The notes: generated from the letters alone by a model not told the origin. 64,000 nucleotides of DNA from Bacteriovorax sp. (GCA_028710485.1 JAQTTZ010000006.1:24949-88948), one strand, 5' to 3'. Positions 55,446 to 63,664 are shown, counted from the first letter of the stretch. Numbers and translations: made by a program.

Positions 55446-57835
55446 TTCGCAAAATCCAACCGGACTGAAATTTTTTCATCTTTACTATTGATGGTTTTTT
55501 TCTCAGCAACAACTATTAAAAAAAGCATCGAATCAAAAATATCATCAGAAGTGAACTCAACTTCATGCGTACGTATAAACTCTTCACCTGCATTTTTATA
55601 AGCATCGTAAATTGCCTTGCGCTCTTCTTCTGTACTGGCTCCATGATTAATCCACTGATTAATAGATTCACGAGAGCGGTATTGCGCAACTTCCAATACA
55701 TTATAGCCATTTACCTCCAGGGCTGACTCTAAATCTCCTGGGGCGAAAAAATTAACTCTCGCAGGATTTCTCAGTGCTTGAATTTTAAATGTATCAGCAC
55801 GGTCATTAACGTTATAAGCAGCGAGATGAGTGAAGACCACTCTTCCTCCTGGCTTTAATACTTTTTCAAGTTCCGTTAAGGCCATTGCGAGATTTACAAA
55901 TTGTAGGCCCTGGCGACAAATAACAACATCCACTGAATTTTTTTCTAGCGGAATTGTTGTCTCAACTGAAGAAATAATTAATCGATCAACATTTGGCTTT
56001 GCCTGCTCTGTCATATCTGGAGAAATATCCAGCCCAATTATTTCTTTTACTTTTCCCTTGAATTTTTTTGCAACCAGGCCAGTTCCAGTGGCTATATCTA
56101 AAACGACTTCATCGCCCTTAATATTTGCATGATTAAAGATATTGGAAATAAGTGTTTGGTCGTTTACCCAATTTGATGATTTGTTATATAACTTTGAACG
56201 ATTTTTGAAGTGAGATTTTGCTTCTTGATTTTGTTTTTCAGTTAATTCACTAATTCGTTTAGTTTCTTCAATTGAATGTTTTTCAATCTGCATTAATTCG
56301 TCCATACGTACATCTCCACTAAAAACTTCAATATTAGAACCTATTAATGTATTCCCTAAATAAACTGGTCTTTTAAAAAATTTTGCATCTGGCTTCGGAA
56401 GGAAGATATTGAGAGGATTCCGGTAATCATAAGGTCGTTTTTCGATATTCCCGTTAATCTTTTGGTAAACTTCTTTCAATTCATCATTCGTTAAATGGGG
56501 AGTAAAGTTAATAAATCCTGGCTGATCAATATCTTCTTCAATTGATCTCTCTCTCGACAACCAATCCAAGTGAGCTAGCTCATCTTTGATCACGCCTTCT
56601 TTAACAAAACGTTGATAATCTTGTGTACCTGGAATGGCGGATAAATATTTTACCCGAGTTATTTCTTTAAACTCTGCGCAAAAGTCAACTGTTTCCTGTA
56701 AAACTTCTTTCGTATCAGTTGGCGCGCCTATAATAAACAGACCACCAATTTTCACCTGAGCTTCACGATTAATATTAATACAATCTATAATTGCATTTTT
56801 TGTTTGTCCTTTGTGATAAGCATTTAGCGTTGATTTAGAAACAGACTCCATTCCATAAAGCACTAAATCTAAACCGCGATCACGCATTCTTTTTAAAACG
56901 GGTACATCAATTCCGCTCACACGGCTAAAAATTACCGATCTAAAATCATGGCCTGACCAGGCTTCATCAGTAAGCTTATTAGTGTAATCTTTATCGGTAA
57001 TATATGTCAGGTCGCTCCACCAAGAGAATCGGTACTTGTACTGGGCATAATATTCAACTTCTCGACGAACTCGTTCAACACTTTTTACATTTAAATTTGG
57101 AAAAGCGCGGTAACAAAATGTACAATTAGCAATACAGCCGCGTGAATAACTCATAAAAATTTCGGGAATAATATTATCTTTTTTAAACCTATCCCATACC
57201 GAAAAATCTTGAAAAGGAAGTGCATCCTGATCTTCAATTTGTGGTCTCACTGTATTTCTTACTAAATTTCCGAGAGTGTCACGAAAAACCAATCCATTAA
57301 TTTTTTCAATTGGTTTAGCAAATTGATTTTTTGTAAACCAATCCATAAATTCAGTCAGAGTTAATTCGCCCTCACCACAAACAGCATAATCAGCTCGTAC
57401 TTGCTTCATGATAAAAAGTGGATGGGATGAAATGAGAGGGCCACCCAGGATGATTGGCAGATTTGGTCTTACTTCTTTGATAATACTGCATGCCATACGA
57501 AGATAGTTAAAACTATCCCCGAATGTTGAAAAACCGACGATATCAAAATTGCCAACTTTGGTTTTCAAGTCTTCCGGTTCATAAATCTCTCGTTGATCCA
57601 AGAGGGTAACTTTGTAGCCTAGGCCTCTTAAAAGCCCTGCAATCATCGAAGGACCTTCAAATGGAGCCGTGTGCGCCCACTCCCACCCATATGGCATAAC
57701 AAATGGTGACGGTGGAACTATTAGTCCGAAATGGAGTGAGGATGTTTGCTTGGCTTCGTGGGGAAGTGGTAATTTCTTTAAGCGATTTAGCAAAACATCA
57801 AAATCCGACTTTTTAGGCCCCGTAATAATTGTCAT
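55442..57835 (-). CDS. B12-binding radical SAM protein fused to a SAM methyltransferase
   Basis: 797 aa from the ATG with GGGGGAA 5 nt upstream; a GTG seven codons earlier is weaker. Residues ~35-170 form a B12-binding Rossmann domain (GLLRGLGYKVTLLD, FDIVGFSTFGDS, PIILGGPL, CGEGE) without the DxHxxG cobalt-His motif. Residues ~225-450 are radical SAM: SRGCIANCTFC with Cys234, 238, 241. A charged linker leads to a UbiE-like methyltransferase (DIATGTG at 580-586, Asp603 in GLDISPDM, VLKPGG near 660). Such enzymes methylate or rearrange unactivated carbons. First gene of the minus-strand arm. Product unknown. Confidence 0.88.
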   Translation of the reverse strand: MTIITGPKKSDFDVLLNRLKKLPLPHEAKQTSSLHFGLIVPPSPFVMPYGWEWAHTAPFEGPSMIAGLLRGLGYKVTLLDQREIYEPEDLKTKVGNFDIVGFSTFGDSFNYLRMACSIIKEVRPNLPIILGGPLISSHPLFIMKQVRADYAVCGEGELTLTEFMDWFTKNQFAKPIEKINGLVFRDTLGNLVRNTVRPQIEDQDALPFQDFSVWDRFKKDNIIPEIFMSYSRGCIANCTFCYRAFPNLNVKSVERVRREVEYYAQYKYRFSWWSDLTYITDKDYTNKLTDEAWSGHDFRSVIFSRVSGIDVPVLKRMRDRGLDLVLYGMESVSKSTLNAYHKGQTKNAIIDCININREAQVKIGGLFIIGAPTDTKEVLQETVDFCAEFKEITRVKYLSAIPGTQDYQRFVKEGVIKDELAHLDWLSRERSIEEDIDQPGFINFTPHLTNDELKEVYQKINGNIEKRPYDYRNPLNIFLPKPDAKFFKRPVYLGNTLIGSNIEVFSGDVRMDELMQIEKHSIEETKRISELTEKQNQEAKSHFKNRSKLYNKSSNWVNDQTLISNIFNHANIKGDEVVLDIATGTGLVAKKFKGKVKEIIGLDISPDMTEQAKPNVDRLIISSVETTIPLEKNSVDVVICRQGLQFVNLAMALTELEKVLKPGGRVVFTHLAAYNVNDRADTFKIQALRNPARVNFFAPGDLESALEVNGYNVLEVAQYRSRESINQWINHGASTEEERKAIYDAYKNAGEEFIRTHEVEFTSDDIFDSMLFLIVVAEKKTINSKDEKISVRLDFAK

Positions 57836-57869
57836 AGTATTCCCCCAATTGATCACAATAACGATAACG

Positions 57870-57892
57870 ACTTAACAAAAAAAAGTCTAAGT
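57870..57892. promoter_or_regulatory. Inverted repeat in the divergent promoter region
   Basis: ACTTAAC, eight A, then GT(C)TAAGT: a 7-bp dyad with one extra base, in the centre of the 107-bp region between the two divergent arms. A TACAAT box at 57910-57915 could be a -10 for the plus arm. Regulator binding is inference. Confidence 0.35.
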
Positions 57893-57942
57893 GACATTTA
57901 TCAACTTGATACAATAAGGACAAATTCTCATAATTTAGATTG

Positions 57943-59109
57943 ATGATTAATCCCAATATAAATATCACAAAAATGAAGCTAAATATTCTAGATAACTTTA
58001 AGCAGCAACTTCCCGTGGCAACCCCGGAGTTAATTGACGATGTCATTGTTGTGCTAGGATCATCTCGGAGTGGCTCAAGTCTGCTATATCATCTATTGAG
58101 TCAACATTCCGACATTAACTCATTACCCGGTGAAGACATTGCCTATTTTAGATTGCACGAGTATCGGGGCATCAATGCAATTGATCAAGACGATCGGCTA
58201 CTCGATAAAGACATTAATTACTCCGCTCTCGCCAGCACAATTTGTGGGAACGCTGGAAAAGCGGATTTAACTAAAGAGCCCACTGTCGCCGAAAAAATAA
58301 ATCGTTTTATTCTACAATGGCCAACATTTTCATGCGATATAAATTTATTGCAATCGGTATTTGAAACGACCTCTAGCTATGAAGCTGGTTTAAAAAAACT
58401 GGGTGTTAATTTACATTTGTATGAGAATTTTCTCTTAAATCGAACCCTAGACTTTGATGAGGATCGCTTTTTTATTGAAGAGCCGCCTTTTATTTTTCCC
58501 AAATCGCGTTCTTTTGTAAAGAAAAGCAGAAATATATTGATCTTGAAATCTTCAAGTAATGCTTACCGAATGGATCATATTAAAAAATTATTTCCCAAAG
58601 CAAAATACCATTATTTTCTCATTAACCGAAGACCGGAGGGCACTGTCAATGGTCTTATGGATGGATGGAATTCGTCCGGATTTCACTCCCATTTCGTTGG
58701 TCACGTCGCTAATTTAAATATTAAACTTTATCCCTCGAAAAACTGGTGGAAATTTGATTTACCTCCTGGATGGAGTCATTGGACCAACTCCTCTTTAACC
58801 GAAGTTTGTGCTTTCCAATGGGCCAGCGCTTATAGTGCAATTCTTAATTTTTTAGAATTAGAAAAAGTTGAGTTTGGCAAAATTGACTATGAAGATTTCT
58901 TTACTCCCCACATTGCCCTTAAAAAAATCAATCAATTTTTAAACTCAATCAATCTTGCCTCACTTCCTATGGATATATTGATGCCGGAAACAATGACGAC
59001 TAAAAAACCTTCACTCGATCGATGGAAAGAAAAAAAAGATCTCATCACGCCGATTGTGGAACAAGATAATATTAAGAATATTCATCAAAGATTACAGGAA
59101 ATAAAATGA
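57943..59109 (+). CDS. Sulfotransferase-like protein, plus-strand arm
   Basis: 388 aa from the first ATG; the next in-frame ATG (10 codons on) is equally free of a ribosome site. VVLGSSRSGSSLLYHLLSQHS near residues 30-50 is the 5'-phosphosulfate loop. HYFLINRRPEGTVNGLMDGW near 220-240 is the 3'-phosphate region. It differs clearly from the minus-arm sulfotransferase in length and in a long insertion between the motifs, so the two are not recent duplicates. It is coupled to the next gene by ATGA. Acceptor unknown. Confidence 0.82.
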   Translation: MINPNINITKMKLNILDNFKQQLPVATPELIDDVIVVLGSSRSGSSLLYHLLSQHSDINSLPGEDIAYFRLHEYRGINAIDQDDRLLDKDINYSALASTICGNAGKADLTKEPTVAEKINRFILQWPTFSCDINLLQSVFETTSSYEAGLKKLGVNLHLYENFLLNRTLDFDEDRFFIEEPPFIFPKSRSFVKKSRNILILKSSSNAYRMDHIKKLFPKAKYHYFLINRRPEGTVNGLMDGWNSSGFHSHFVGHVANLNIKLYPSKNWWKFDLPPGWSHWTNSSLTEVCAFQWASAYSAILNFLELEKVEFGKIDYEDFFTPHIALKKINQFLNSINLASLPMDILMPETMTTKKPSLDRWKEKKDLITPIVEQDNIKNIHQRLQEIK

Positions 59110-60023
59110 AAGAAGCTTGCAGAGCGAGTGCCTACGGAGGACCTGGCTTTATTAAAAGGAAACAAGAACCTATTGTTATCAATCGATCAGAATTTGGCAA
59201 ATTAGTCTCAGTTATAATCTTTATTCCTGGAAAAGAAATTCACCAAATATCTCAGCCAAGTCAGGTTCAACACCTCTCAGTAATTAATTACAAAGTATTG
59301 CAGAATGAAATCAAGGAAATTAAAAAATTTTTTATCAAAAATAAAATTCAAGTTTTAGAAATGAATTCAATTAAAAAGTTCACATCTCCCCCCAATTTAA
59401 TATTTGCCCGTGACTTATTCTGGAACGGCCCTAAGGGAATTATTCTTTCAAGAATGGGATCTATGATAAGAGCATCTGAAGAGAAATATATTTTAAAATG
59501 TATTATCGATAATAACCAACACCTTCATCACGTCGTAGGCTCTCCTTCAACCTTTGAGGGAGCGGATCTGCTTTGGTTAACATCAAAAGAATTACTTCTT
59601 GGTTTAAATAACCGCACAAATAAATCAGCATTAAATGAATTACAACAATTATTACCAGATATTAAAATTCATGCGATCCCATTGCCCAAAAATATCCAGC
59701 ACCTTTTGGGATTGATTCAAATTATTGCCCCTCAAAAAGCATTGATTCGCTCTCAGATAGCTCCTAAAGTTCTTTTACAAATACTTGAAGCTCGAAAATT
59801 TAAATTAATTGATATTCCAGAGATTGATGAAGTCACAAAACTTCAAGGAATGAATATTGTAACAATATCGCCAAATCAAATTATTATGCCTAATGACTGT
59901 CCAGAGCTTCAAACCATCTACCAAGATAATAAAATTAAAGTTATTAAAACATTCAAAGTCTCTGAACTGCGTAAAGCAGCCGGGGGCATTGCTTGCGCAA
60001 CCGGAATTTTAAAGCGTGCCTAA
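59106..60023 (+). CDS. DDAH/amidinotransferase-fold enzyme
   Basis: 305 aa guanidino-modifying (pentein) fold. LIFARDLFW near residues 98-106 matches the FxRDP entry. SRMGSMIRASEE follows at 115-126. TFEGADLLW at 149-157 carries Glu151/Asp154. LGLNNRTN at 165-172 is the family's GxSxRT. IQHLLGL has His199. GGIACATGILKR at 293-304 has the nucleophile Cys297. All three catalytic positions are present, so hydrolysis or transfer on a guanidine/amidine substrate is likely. The ATG overlaps the sulfotransferase stop by 4 nt. Arginine deiminase, DDAH and amidinotransferase activities cannot be separated. Confidence 0.8.
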   Translation: MKEACRASAYGGPGFIKRKQEPIVINRSEFGKLVSVIIFIPGKEIHQISQPSQVQHLSVINYKVLQNEIKEIKKFFIKNKIQVLEMNSIKKFTSPPNLIFARDLFWNGPKGIILSRMGSMIRASEEKYILKCIIDNNQHLHHVVGSPSTFEGADLLWLTSKELLLGLNNRTNKSALNELQQLLPDIKIHAIPLPKNIQHLLGLIQIIAPQKALIRSQIAPKVLLQILEARKFKLIDIPEIDEVTKLQGMNIVTISPNQIIMPNDCPELQTIYQDNKIKVIKTFKVSELRKAAGGIACATGILKRA

Positions 60024-60140
60024 GATATTCATAGAAAAAACTTTTTAAATTGATGCCATCCTCTATGTATTTTTATTCACGTTTTTGCCTTCCACCTCTT
60101 CCCTATGCTATCTTTGGCAAAAATACTCAGGAGAAAACTT

Positions 60141-60725
60141 ATGAGAAAAATTTTAGCACTCTGGCCCTTTGTTTTAGTTTCTTTTTCAACACAAATATTT
60201 GCTATCACTAATTTTGCAAAAGTTAATGAAGGTGTTTATAGAGGAGCAAGATTAATTTCAATTGAAGAAGTCCAGTACTTAAAATCTCTAAATATAAAAT
60301 CGGTCATCAATCTTCAAGGTGGCGATTTAGATAGTGATATCGGAATCATTATTCCATGGGCTGAACCAGGAGAAAGACCTGAAAATATCGCCAAAGAAAA
60401 AGCGACTACCCTCTCTCTGGGATTAAGATTTTATCACGCACCACTGAATTCCCTTGAACCAATAACCAATGATGAGGACCGCGCTATTGATGAAGTTTTA
60501 AGCTTTATGCATGATCAAAATAATCAACCAGTATTCATTCATTGTGAGCACGGCGCAGACCGCACAGGCCTCCTCGTTGCTTTATACAGAGTGAAATATG
60601 AAGCCGTAAATCCTGTTATAGCTAGAGCTGAATGGATCAAAAATGGCCACAATAAACTTCACCAGCTGTTTACAGGTGACCTGGATCTTTATTACTACTC
60701 AAAAGTTAAGCAATTTCAGAATTAA
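60141..60725 (+). CDS. Secreted tyrosine/dual-specificity-type phosphatase
   Basis: 194 aa from the ATG with AGGAG 7 nt upstream; an upstream in-frame start is not supported. The signal peptide is cleaved near IFAIT. The fold begins VYRGARLISIEEVQYLKSLNIKSVINLQGG. The P-loop is HCEHGADRTG (CX5R) near residues 133-142, with catalytic Cys and Arg. An Asp-containing loop (EDRAIDEVLSF) lies before it. Periplasmic phosphatase acting on protein, lipid or small-molecule phosphate is expected. It lies after, but probably not in, the divergent locus. Confidence 0.85.
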   Translation: MRKILALWPFVLVSFSTQIFAITNFAKVNEGVYRGARLISIEEVQYLKSLNIKSVINLQGGDLDSDIGIIIPWAEPGERPENIAKEKATTLSLGLRFYHAPLNSLEPITNDEDRAIDEVLSFMHDQNNQPVFIHCEHGADRTGLLVALYRVKYEAVNPVIARAEWIKNGHNKLHQLFTGDLDLYYYSKVKQFQN

Positions 60726-60754
60726 ATTAAAAGTAATAGTCCATCCCAACATAA

Positions 60755-60783
60755 TTGGCACCTCTACTCTAGGAGAGGGCCAA
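60755..60783. terminator. Possible terminator hairpin between phosphatase and arsC
   Basis: TTGGC-A-CCTCT pairs with AGAGG-GCCAA (10 bp, one bulged A, 8-nt loop) between convergent stops. No T-tract follows in either direction, so termination strength is uncertain. Confidence 0.4.
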
Positions 60784-61233
60784 TCACTGCGGCGAAAGCT
60801 GCCCCAATGTAATATTCACTTCAAGACTCTGAATCCAGCTTCTAATTTCGTCTCTGACCCGGCGGTAGTGCGAAAGAATTTCTTCTTCATCTGCTAAACC
60901 TAGAGCTAATTTGGGAGGGTCATCAAAACCTATATGCCTGACAATCGCATTGCCCTTAAAGAGAGGACACAGCTCATTTGCATGCCCACAAACAGTGTAG
61001 ACGTAATCAAAAAGAATTGGTCCTAAGTCATCAAGCGTTTTAGAAGTTTGAGCAGAAATATCTACACCACTCTCCAACATTACCTTAATCGCTCGTTGGT
61101 TCATTCCATGCTTTTCAATTCCAGCGGAATATATTTCAAACTTTTCCCCATGAAAGTGGCGGGCAAAACCTTCGGCCATTTGAGAACGACAAGAATTGCC
61201 CGTACATAAAAAAAGAATTTTTTTCTTTTCCAT
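60784..61233 (-). CDS. arsC: Arsenate reductase, thioredoxin-coupled LMW-PTP type
   Basis: 149 aa. The P-loop CTGNSCR (Cys10 to Arg16) and the redox pair Cys82 and Cys89 in VCGHANELCP match the Cys10/82/89 triad of Bacillus subtilis ArsC at identical positions. It reduces arsenate to arsenite. The ATG overlaps the upstream stop (TAATG); a GTG three codons earlier has a better-spaced AGGA and is the alternative start. Third gene of the MerR-led operon. An arsenite exporter is not in the window. Confidence 0.92.
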   Translation of the reverse strand: MEKKKILFLCTGNSCRSQMAEGFARHFHGEKFEIYSAGIEKHGMNQRAIKVMLESGVDISAQTSKTLDDLGPILFDYVYTVCGHANELCPLFKGNAIVRHIGFDDPPKLALGLADEEEILSHYRRVRDEIRSWIQSLEVNITLGQLSPQ

Positions 61234-61673
61234 TAACAACACTTTTTTCCTAAAGCATTCATGCTAGGTACACACATGCTCTGTTTTTCGTTTACAATTG
61301 GAAGTTGCTCATGCACATAAAAAATTTCCCACGAATTTCCATCTGGATCTTGAAACCATACTTTATCCTGACGGGCATAGCAGCACTCAGTATTCATTTC
61401 TGGTTTAGCGACTACTCCACGCTCTGTAAGTAAATCTTCCCATGCCGCCACCGCATCTGCAGAATCCACTTCAATCCCGAGGTGATTAACTCGACTCAAG
61501 CTTCTTCCCTCTGTTTCATTAGCCGTTTGCATAGTGAAGTTGAGACTAGGATTTTTCAAATCAAACTTTGCGTAATGATCTGTAAACTTCTGGGGTTTTA
61601 CCCCGAAGACTCTCTCATAAAACTCTACTGACTCTTCAACATTTTTTACATTAATTGATAAATGGGTTCTCAT
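61233..61673 (-). CDS. arsI: ArsI/CadI-family metalloenzyme (vicinal-oxygen-chelate fold)
   Basis: 146 aa VOC protein. THLSINVKNVEESVEFYERVFG opens it. Likely metal ligands are His4, His64 (NHLGIEV) and Glu116 (SWEIF). The vicinal Cys97-Cys98 in TECCYARQDKVW is the pair that binds thiolated trivalent arsenicals in ArsI C-As lyases. Homologues named CadI are cadmium-induced, so the substrate (organoarsenical or other) is not certain. The start has AAGGAG 7 nt upstream. It lies between the MerR gene and arsC. Confidence 0.85.
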   Translation of the reverse strand: MRTHLSINVKNVEESVEFYERVFGVKPQKFTDHYAKFDLKNPSLNFTMQTANETEGRSLSRVNHLGIEVDSADAVAAWEDLLTERGVVAKPEMNTECCYARQDKVWFQDPDGNSWEIFYVHEQLPIVNEKQSMCVPSMNALGKKCC

Positions 61674-61692
61674 TTTTATTCTCCTTTTTAAT

Positions 61693-62103
61693 TTAACAGC
61701 AACTTTTTTCAAAACAGTCCATGACTTTCACTTTTTTCATTTCGTCGCTGCCAATATCGCAGGCACACGATAATGCTTCCAATGACTTCTTGATCTGTTT
61801 TAAATCATTTATTTTTTTATCTAGTTCTATAATTTTTTTTAAAACTTTATCCTTAACTAATTCACAGGTAGCACGGGGCTTGGAATTTATTTCTAAAAGC
61901 TCTTTGATTTCCTTTAAACTAAATCCTAGCTCTTTAACTTTTTTGATAAACATAATTTTGGAAGCATCGTCTTCACTGTAATAGCGATAGCCATTGGCGC
62001 GCTTAGCAGGCTCTTTAAGAATGCCTTCGCGGTGATAAAAGCGAATCGTTTCAATATTTACGTCTACTAGTTCTGCTAATTTACCAATTGTGATTTTTTC
62101 CAT
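61693..62103 (-). CDS. MerR-family thiophilic-metal regulator
   Basis: 136 aa. The winged helix begins TIGKLAELVDVNIETIRFYHREGIL, with GYRYYSEDDASKI near 38-50. A coiled-coil helix follows. Cys80 (ATCEL), Cys113/Cys115 (SCAC) and Cys130 resemble the three ligand Cys of mercury MerR (Cys82, 117, 126), so a thiophilic ion such as As, Cd, Hg or Pb is the likely signal. It should twist the over-long spacer of its own promoter. The ATG sits 6 nt after the -10 box. Confidence 0.88.
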   Translation of the reverse strand: MEKITIGKLAELVDVNIETIRFYHREGILKEPAKRANGYRYYSEDDASKIMFIKKVKELGFSLKEIKELLEINSKPRATCELVKDKVLKKIIELDKKINDLKQIKKSLEALSCACDIGSDEMKKVKVMDCFEKSCC

Positions 62104-62109
62104 AGATTC

Positions 62110-62141
62110 ATTATAAACCCTGTACCTAAGTACGGAGTCAA
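62110..62141 (-). promoter_or_regulatory. MerR-type promoter/operator of the arsenic operon
   Basis: On the minus strand: TTGACT (-35, 62136-62141), a 20-bp spacer holding the dyad GTAC-CTAA-GTAC, then TATAAT (-10, 62110-62115). A 19-20 bp spacer with a dyad is the MerR signature, and TTGACTCCGTAC matches the start of the Tn21/Tn501 mer operator as I recall it. The transcript would begin at or next to the merR ATG, i.e. leaderless. Confidence 0.8.
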
Positions 62142-62148
62142 TAATTTC

Positions 62149-62886
62149 CTAAAGATTATTTTTCAGGTAATTCAACACGCCGAATGGGCCAATGTTTTCG
62201 TCACCCTTTAGAATGGTCGTAGGCTTGAATTCAAGAAGATGCATGATGGTCGCAATATTGGAAACTCCGACTGAGTTATGAAAGGATTTAAACATAGCTT
62301 GGTCATTTAGTGAGTCGCCAAAAAAGACACATTCGGATTCAACTGCTTTATGCTTTTGGAGGAAATGATCAACGGCCATATATTTTGAAACTTCACCACA
62401 CCAAAAATTCAAATGAACGTTTGAAGTTGAAAAGTTAATATGATGGGAGGTTAGAAAATCTTCGATATGATTAAAGAGCACTCCGTCTTGCAGATCATGA
62501 AGCTCAATAGCCCGATCCGTTTTTCTACCGAAGCTATCAACTGATAATTTTATACTGGGAAATTCTACCGCAAAATCAGAGACAAAATCCGCCAGCTTTA
62601 AAACATCGCTTTCACTCACCAAACATTCTTCCGTGATAAATTTACCAGAGCGTGAAACGATTGCTCCTCCACCTTCAACAATCACATCGCGAAGAAATGG
62701 AAAGTGTGTAAGGAGAAAATGTCCCCACGACAAAGATCTTCCAGTAACAATTACCAATGGAATTTTTTTTGATTCCAAGAGATTGATAATTTCAAAAAAA
62801 ACGGGACTCAGACCTTCTTGAAAGGTGAGAGTCCCGTCGAAATCAGAAAAGACAATTTTAAATTTATTCAATTGGGTAAGCGACAC
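62149..62886 (-). CDS. HAD-superfamily phosphatase (Cof/sucrose-phosphatase-like)
   Basis: 245 aa from a GTG start with GGGAG 9 nt upstream, overlapping the preceding gene by 23 nt. Motif I is FSDFDGTLT near residue 13 (nucleophile and acid Asp), motif II is VTGRS near 47, the motif III Lys lies in SKYMAVDHF near 168, and motif IV is FFGDSLNDQAMF near 188. This is the HAD-IIB layout used on sugar phosphates and similar small molecules. Substrate not assigned. Confidence 0.85.
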   Translation of the reverse strand: MSLTQLNKFKIVFSDFDGTLTFQEGLSPVFFEIINLLESKKIPLVIVTGRSLSWGHFLLTHFPFLRDVIVEGGGAIVSRSGKFITEECLVSESDVLKLADFVSDFAVEFPSIKLSVDSFGRKTDRAIELHDLQDGVLFNHIEDFLTSHHINFSTSNVHLNFWCGEVSKYMAVDHFLQKHKAVESECVFFGDSLNDQAMFKSFHNSVGVSNIATIMHLLEFKPTTILKGDENIGPFGVLNYLKNNL

Positions 62887-63499
62887 CGAAGAATACTCCC
62901 GAGAAGCTGTCCTTTAAGCCGATAATTGCTTCAGCGTTTGCCGTAAGTTGTTTATCCGCTCCAACATCAGCTGGGATCAATCCCGAAATACCAATATTAG
63001 CACTTAAAGTTGTGCTGTAAGAATTGTTTGTACCATTCAAACTAATTCCGTATGGAAGCGAGAGGTATGGAAATGCTTCTTTCCCCCAAAAAGAGAAACC
63101 TTTTGAAACAGATGGAGCAAGACCTAGAATATTTCTTCTAGCATTAAATTCCTTTGAATTTTCAACAAACGCTTTAACAGAAGTGCGTGGTTGATTTTCA
63201 TAGTCTGGAAAAAGTTCGTAATCATAGCCAGCGAAAAGTCTCGCACTGCGCTCTCCGCCCGAAATACCAAGACCTGCATCGATAGTGCCTTTATCAGAAA
63301 GCTTATCAGTAAAACGTGCCTGCATACCAAGACCGCCACCTTGCGATGTAATCCCTGTAAGTTCTGCAGAAATAAGTTTAGTTTCAACTTCTAATGGATA
63401 AGCTGATAATCCAGTTCCATACGCGTGTACTTTTTGGGCACTAAGTCCTACCGTCATGGCAAGAAGGGCCATTGCTGAAATTACATTAAATTTTTTCAT
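62864..63499 (-). CDS. Outer-membrane beta-barrel-like hypothetical protein
   Basis: 211 aa from the ATG with AGGA 8 nt upstream. The signal peptide is cleaved near VHAYG. The mature part alternates Gly/Ser-rich turns and amphipathic strands (DAGLGISGGERSARLFAGYDYELF, then ATTLSANIGISG-like) and ends VFFGVAYPIE, resembling a small barrel. No family recognised. A TTGACT on the minus strand about 95 bp upstream of the start may be part of its promoter. Confidence 0.65.
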   Translation of the reverse strand: MKKFNVISAMALLAMTVGLSAQKVHAYGTGLSAYPLEVETKLISAELTGITSQGGGLGMQARFTDKLSDKGTIDAGLGISGGERSARLFAGYDYELFPDYENQPRTSVKAFVENSKEFNARRNILGLAPSVSKGFSFWGKEAFPYLSLPYGISLNGTNNSYSTTLSANIGISGLIPADVGADKQLTANAEAIIGLKDSFSGVFFGVAYPIE

Positions 63500-63616
63500 G
63501 TTTACCATCCTAACTAAGCATAATGTCGTACTTTTTATTTAATAGCACAAAATACGAAGAGTCAAAATTTAACAGATAAAATATACACGATATGCCTAAA
63601 CGGTAGAAAGTTTTCG

Positions 63617-63645
63617 TTGACTAAAACCCCACGAGACCCTATAAA
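63617..63645 (+). promoter_or_regulatory. Sigma-70-type promoter of tRNA-His
   Basis: TTGACT (-35) at 63617-63622, a 17-bp spacer and TATAAA (-10) at 63640-63645; each has five of six consensus bases. The start would lie about 12 nt before the tRNA. Confidence 0.75.
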
Positions 63646-63664
63646 TTGACCAAGCAAATTTATG

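Noticed and set aside
60082..60123. Inverted repeat TTTTTGCC...GGCAAAAA before the phosphatase gene
   Set aside because: The arms are 8-9 bp and 20+ nt apart and lie where a promoter is expected; not convincing as a terminator or operator.
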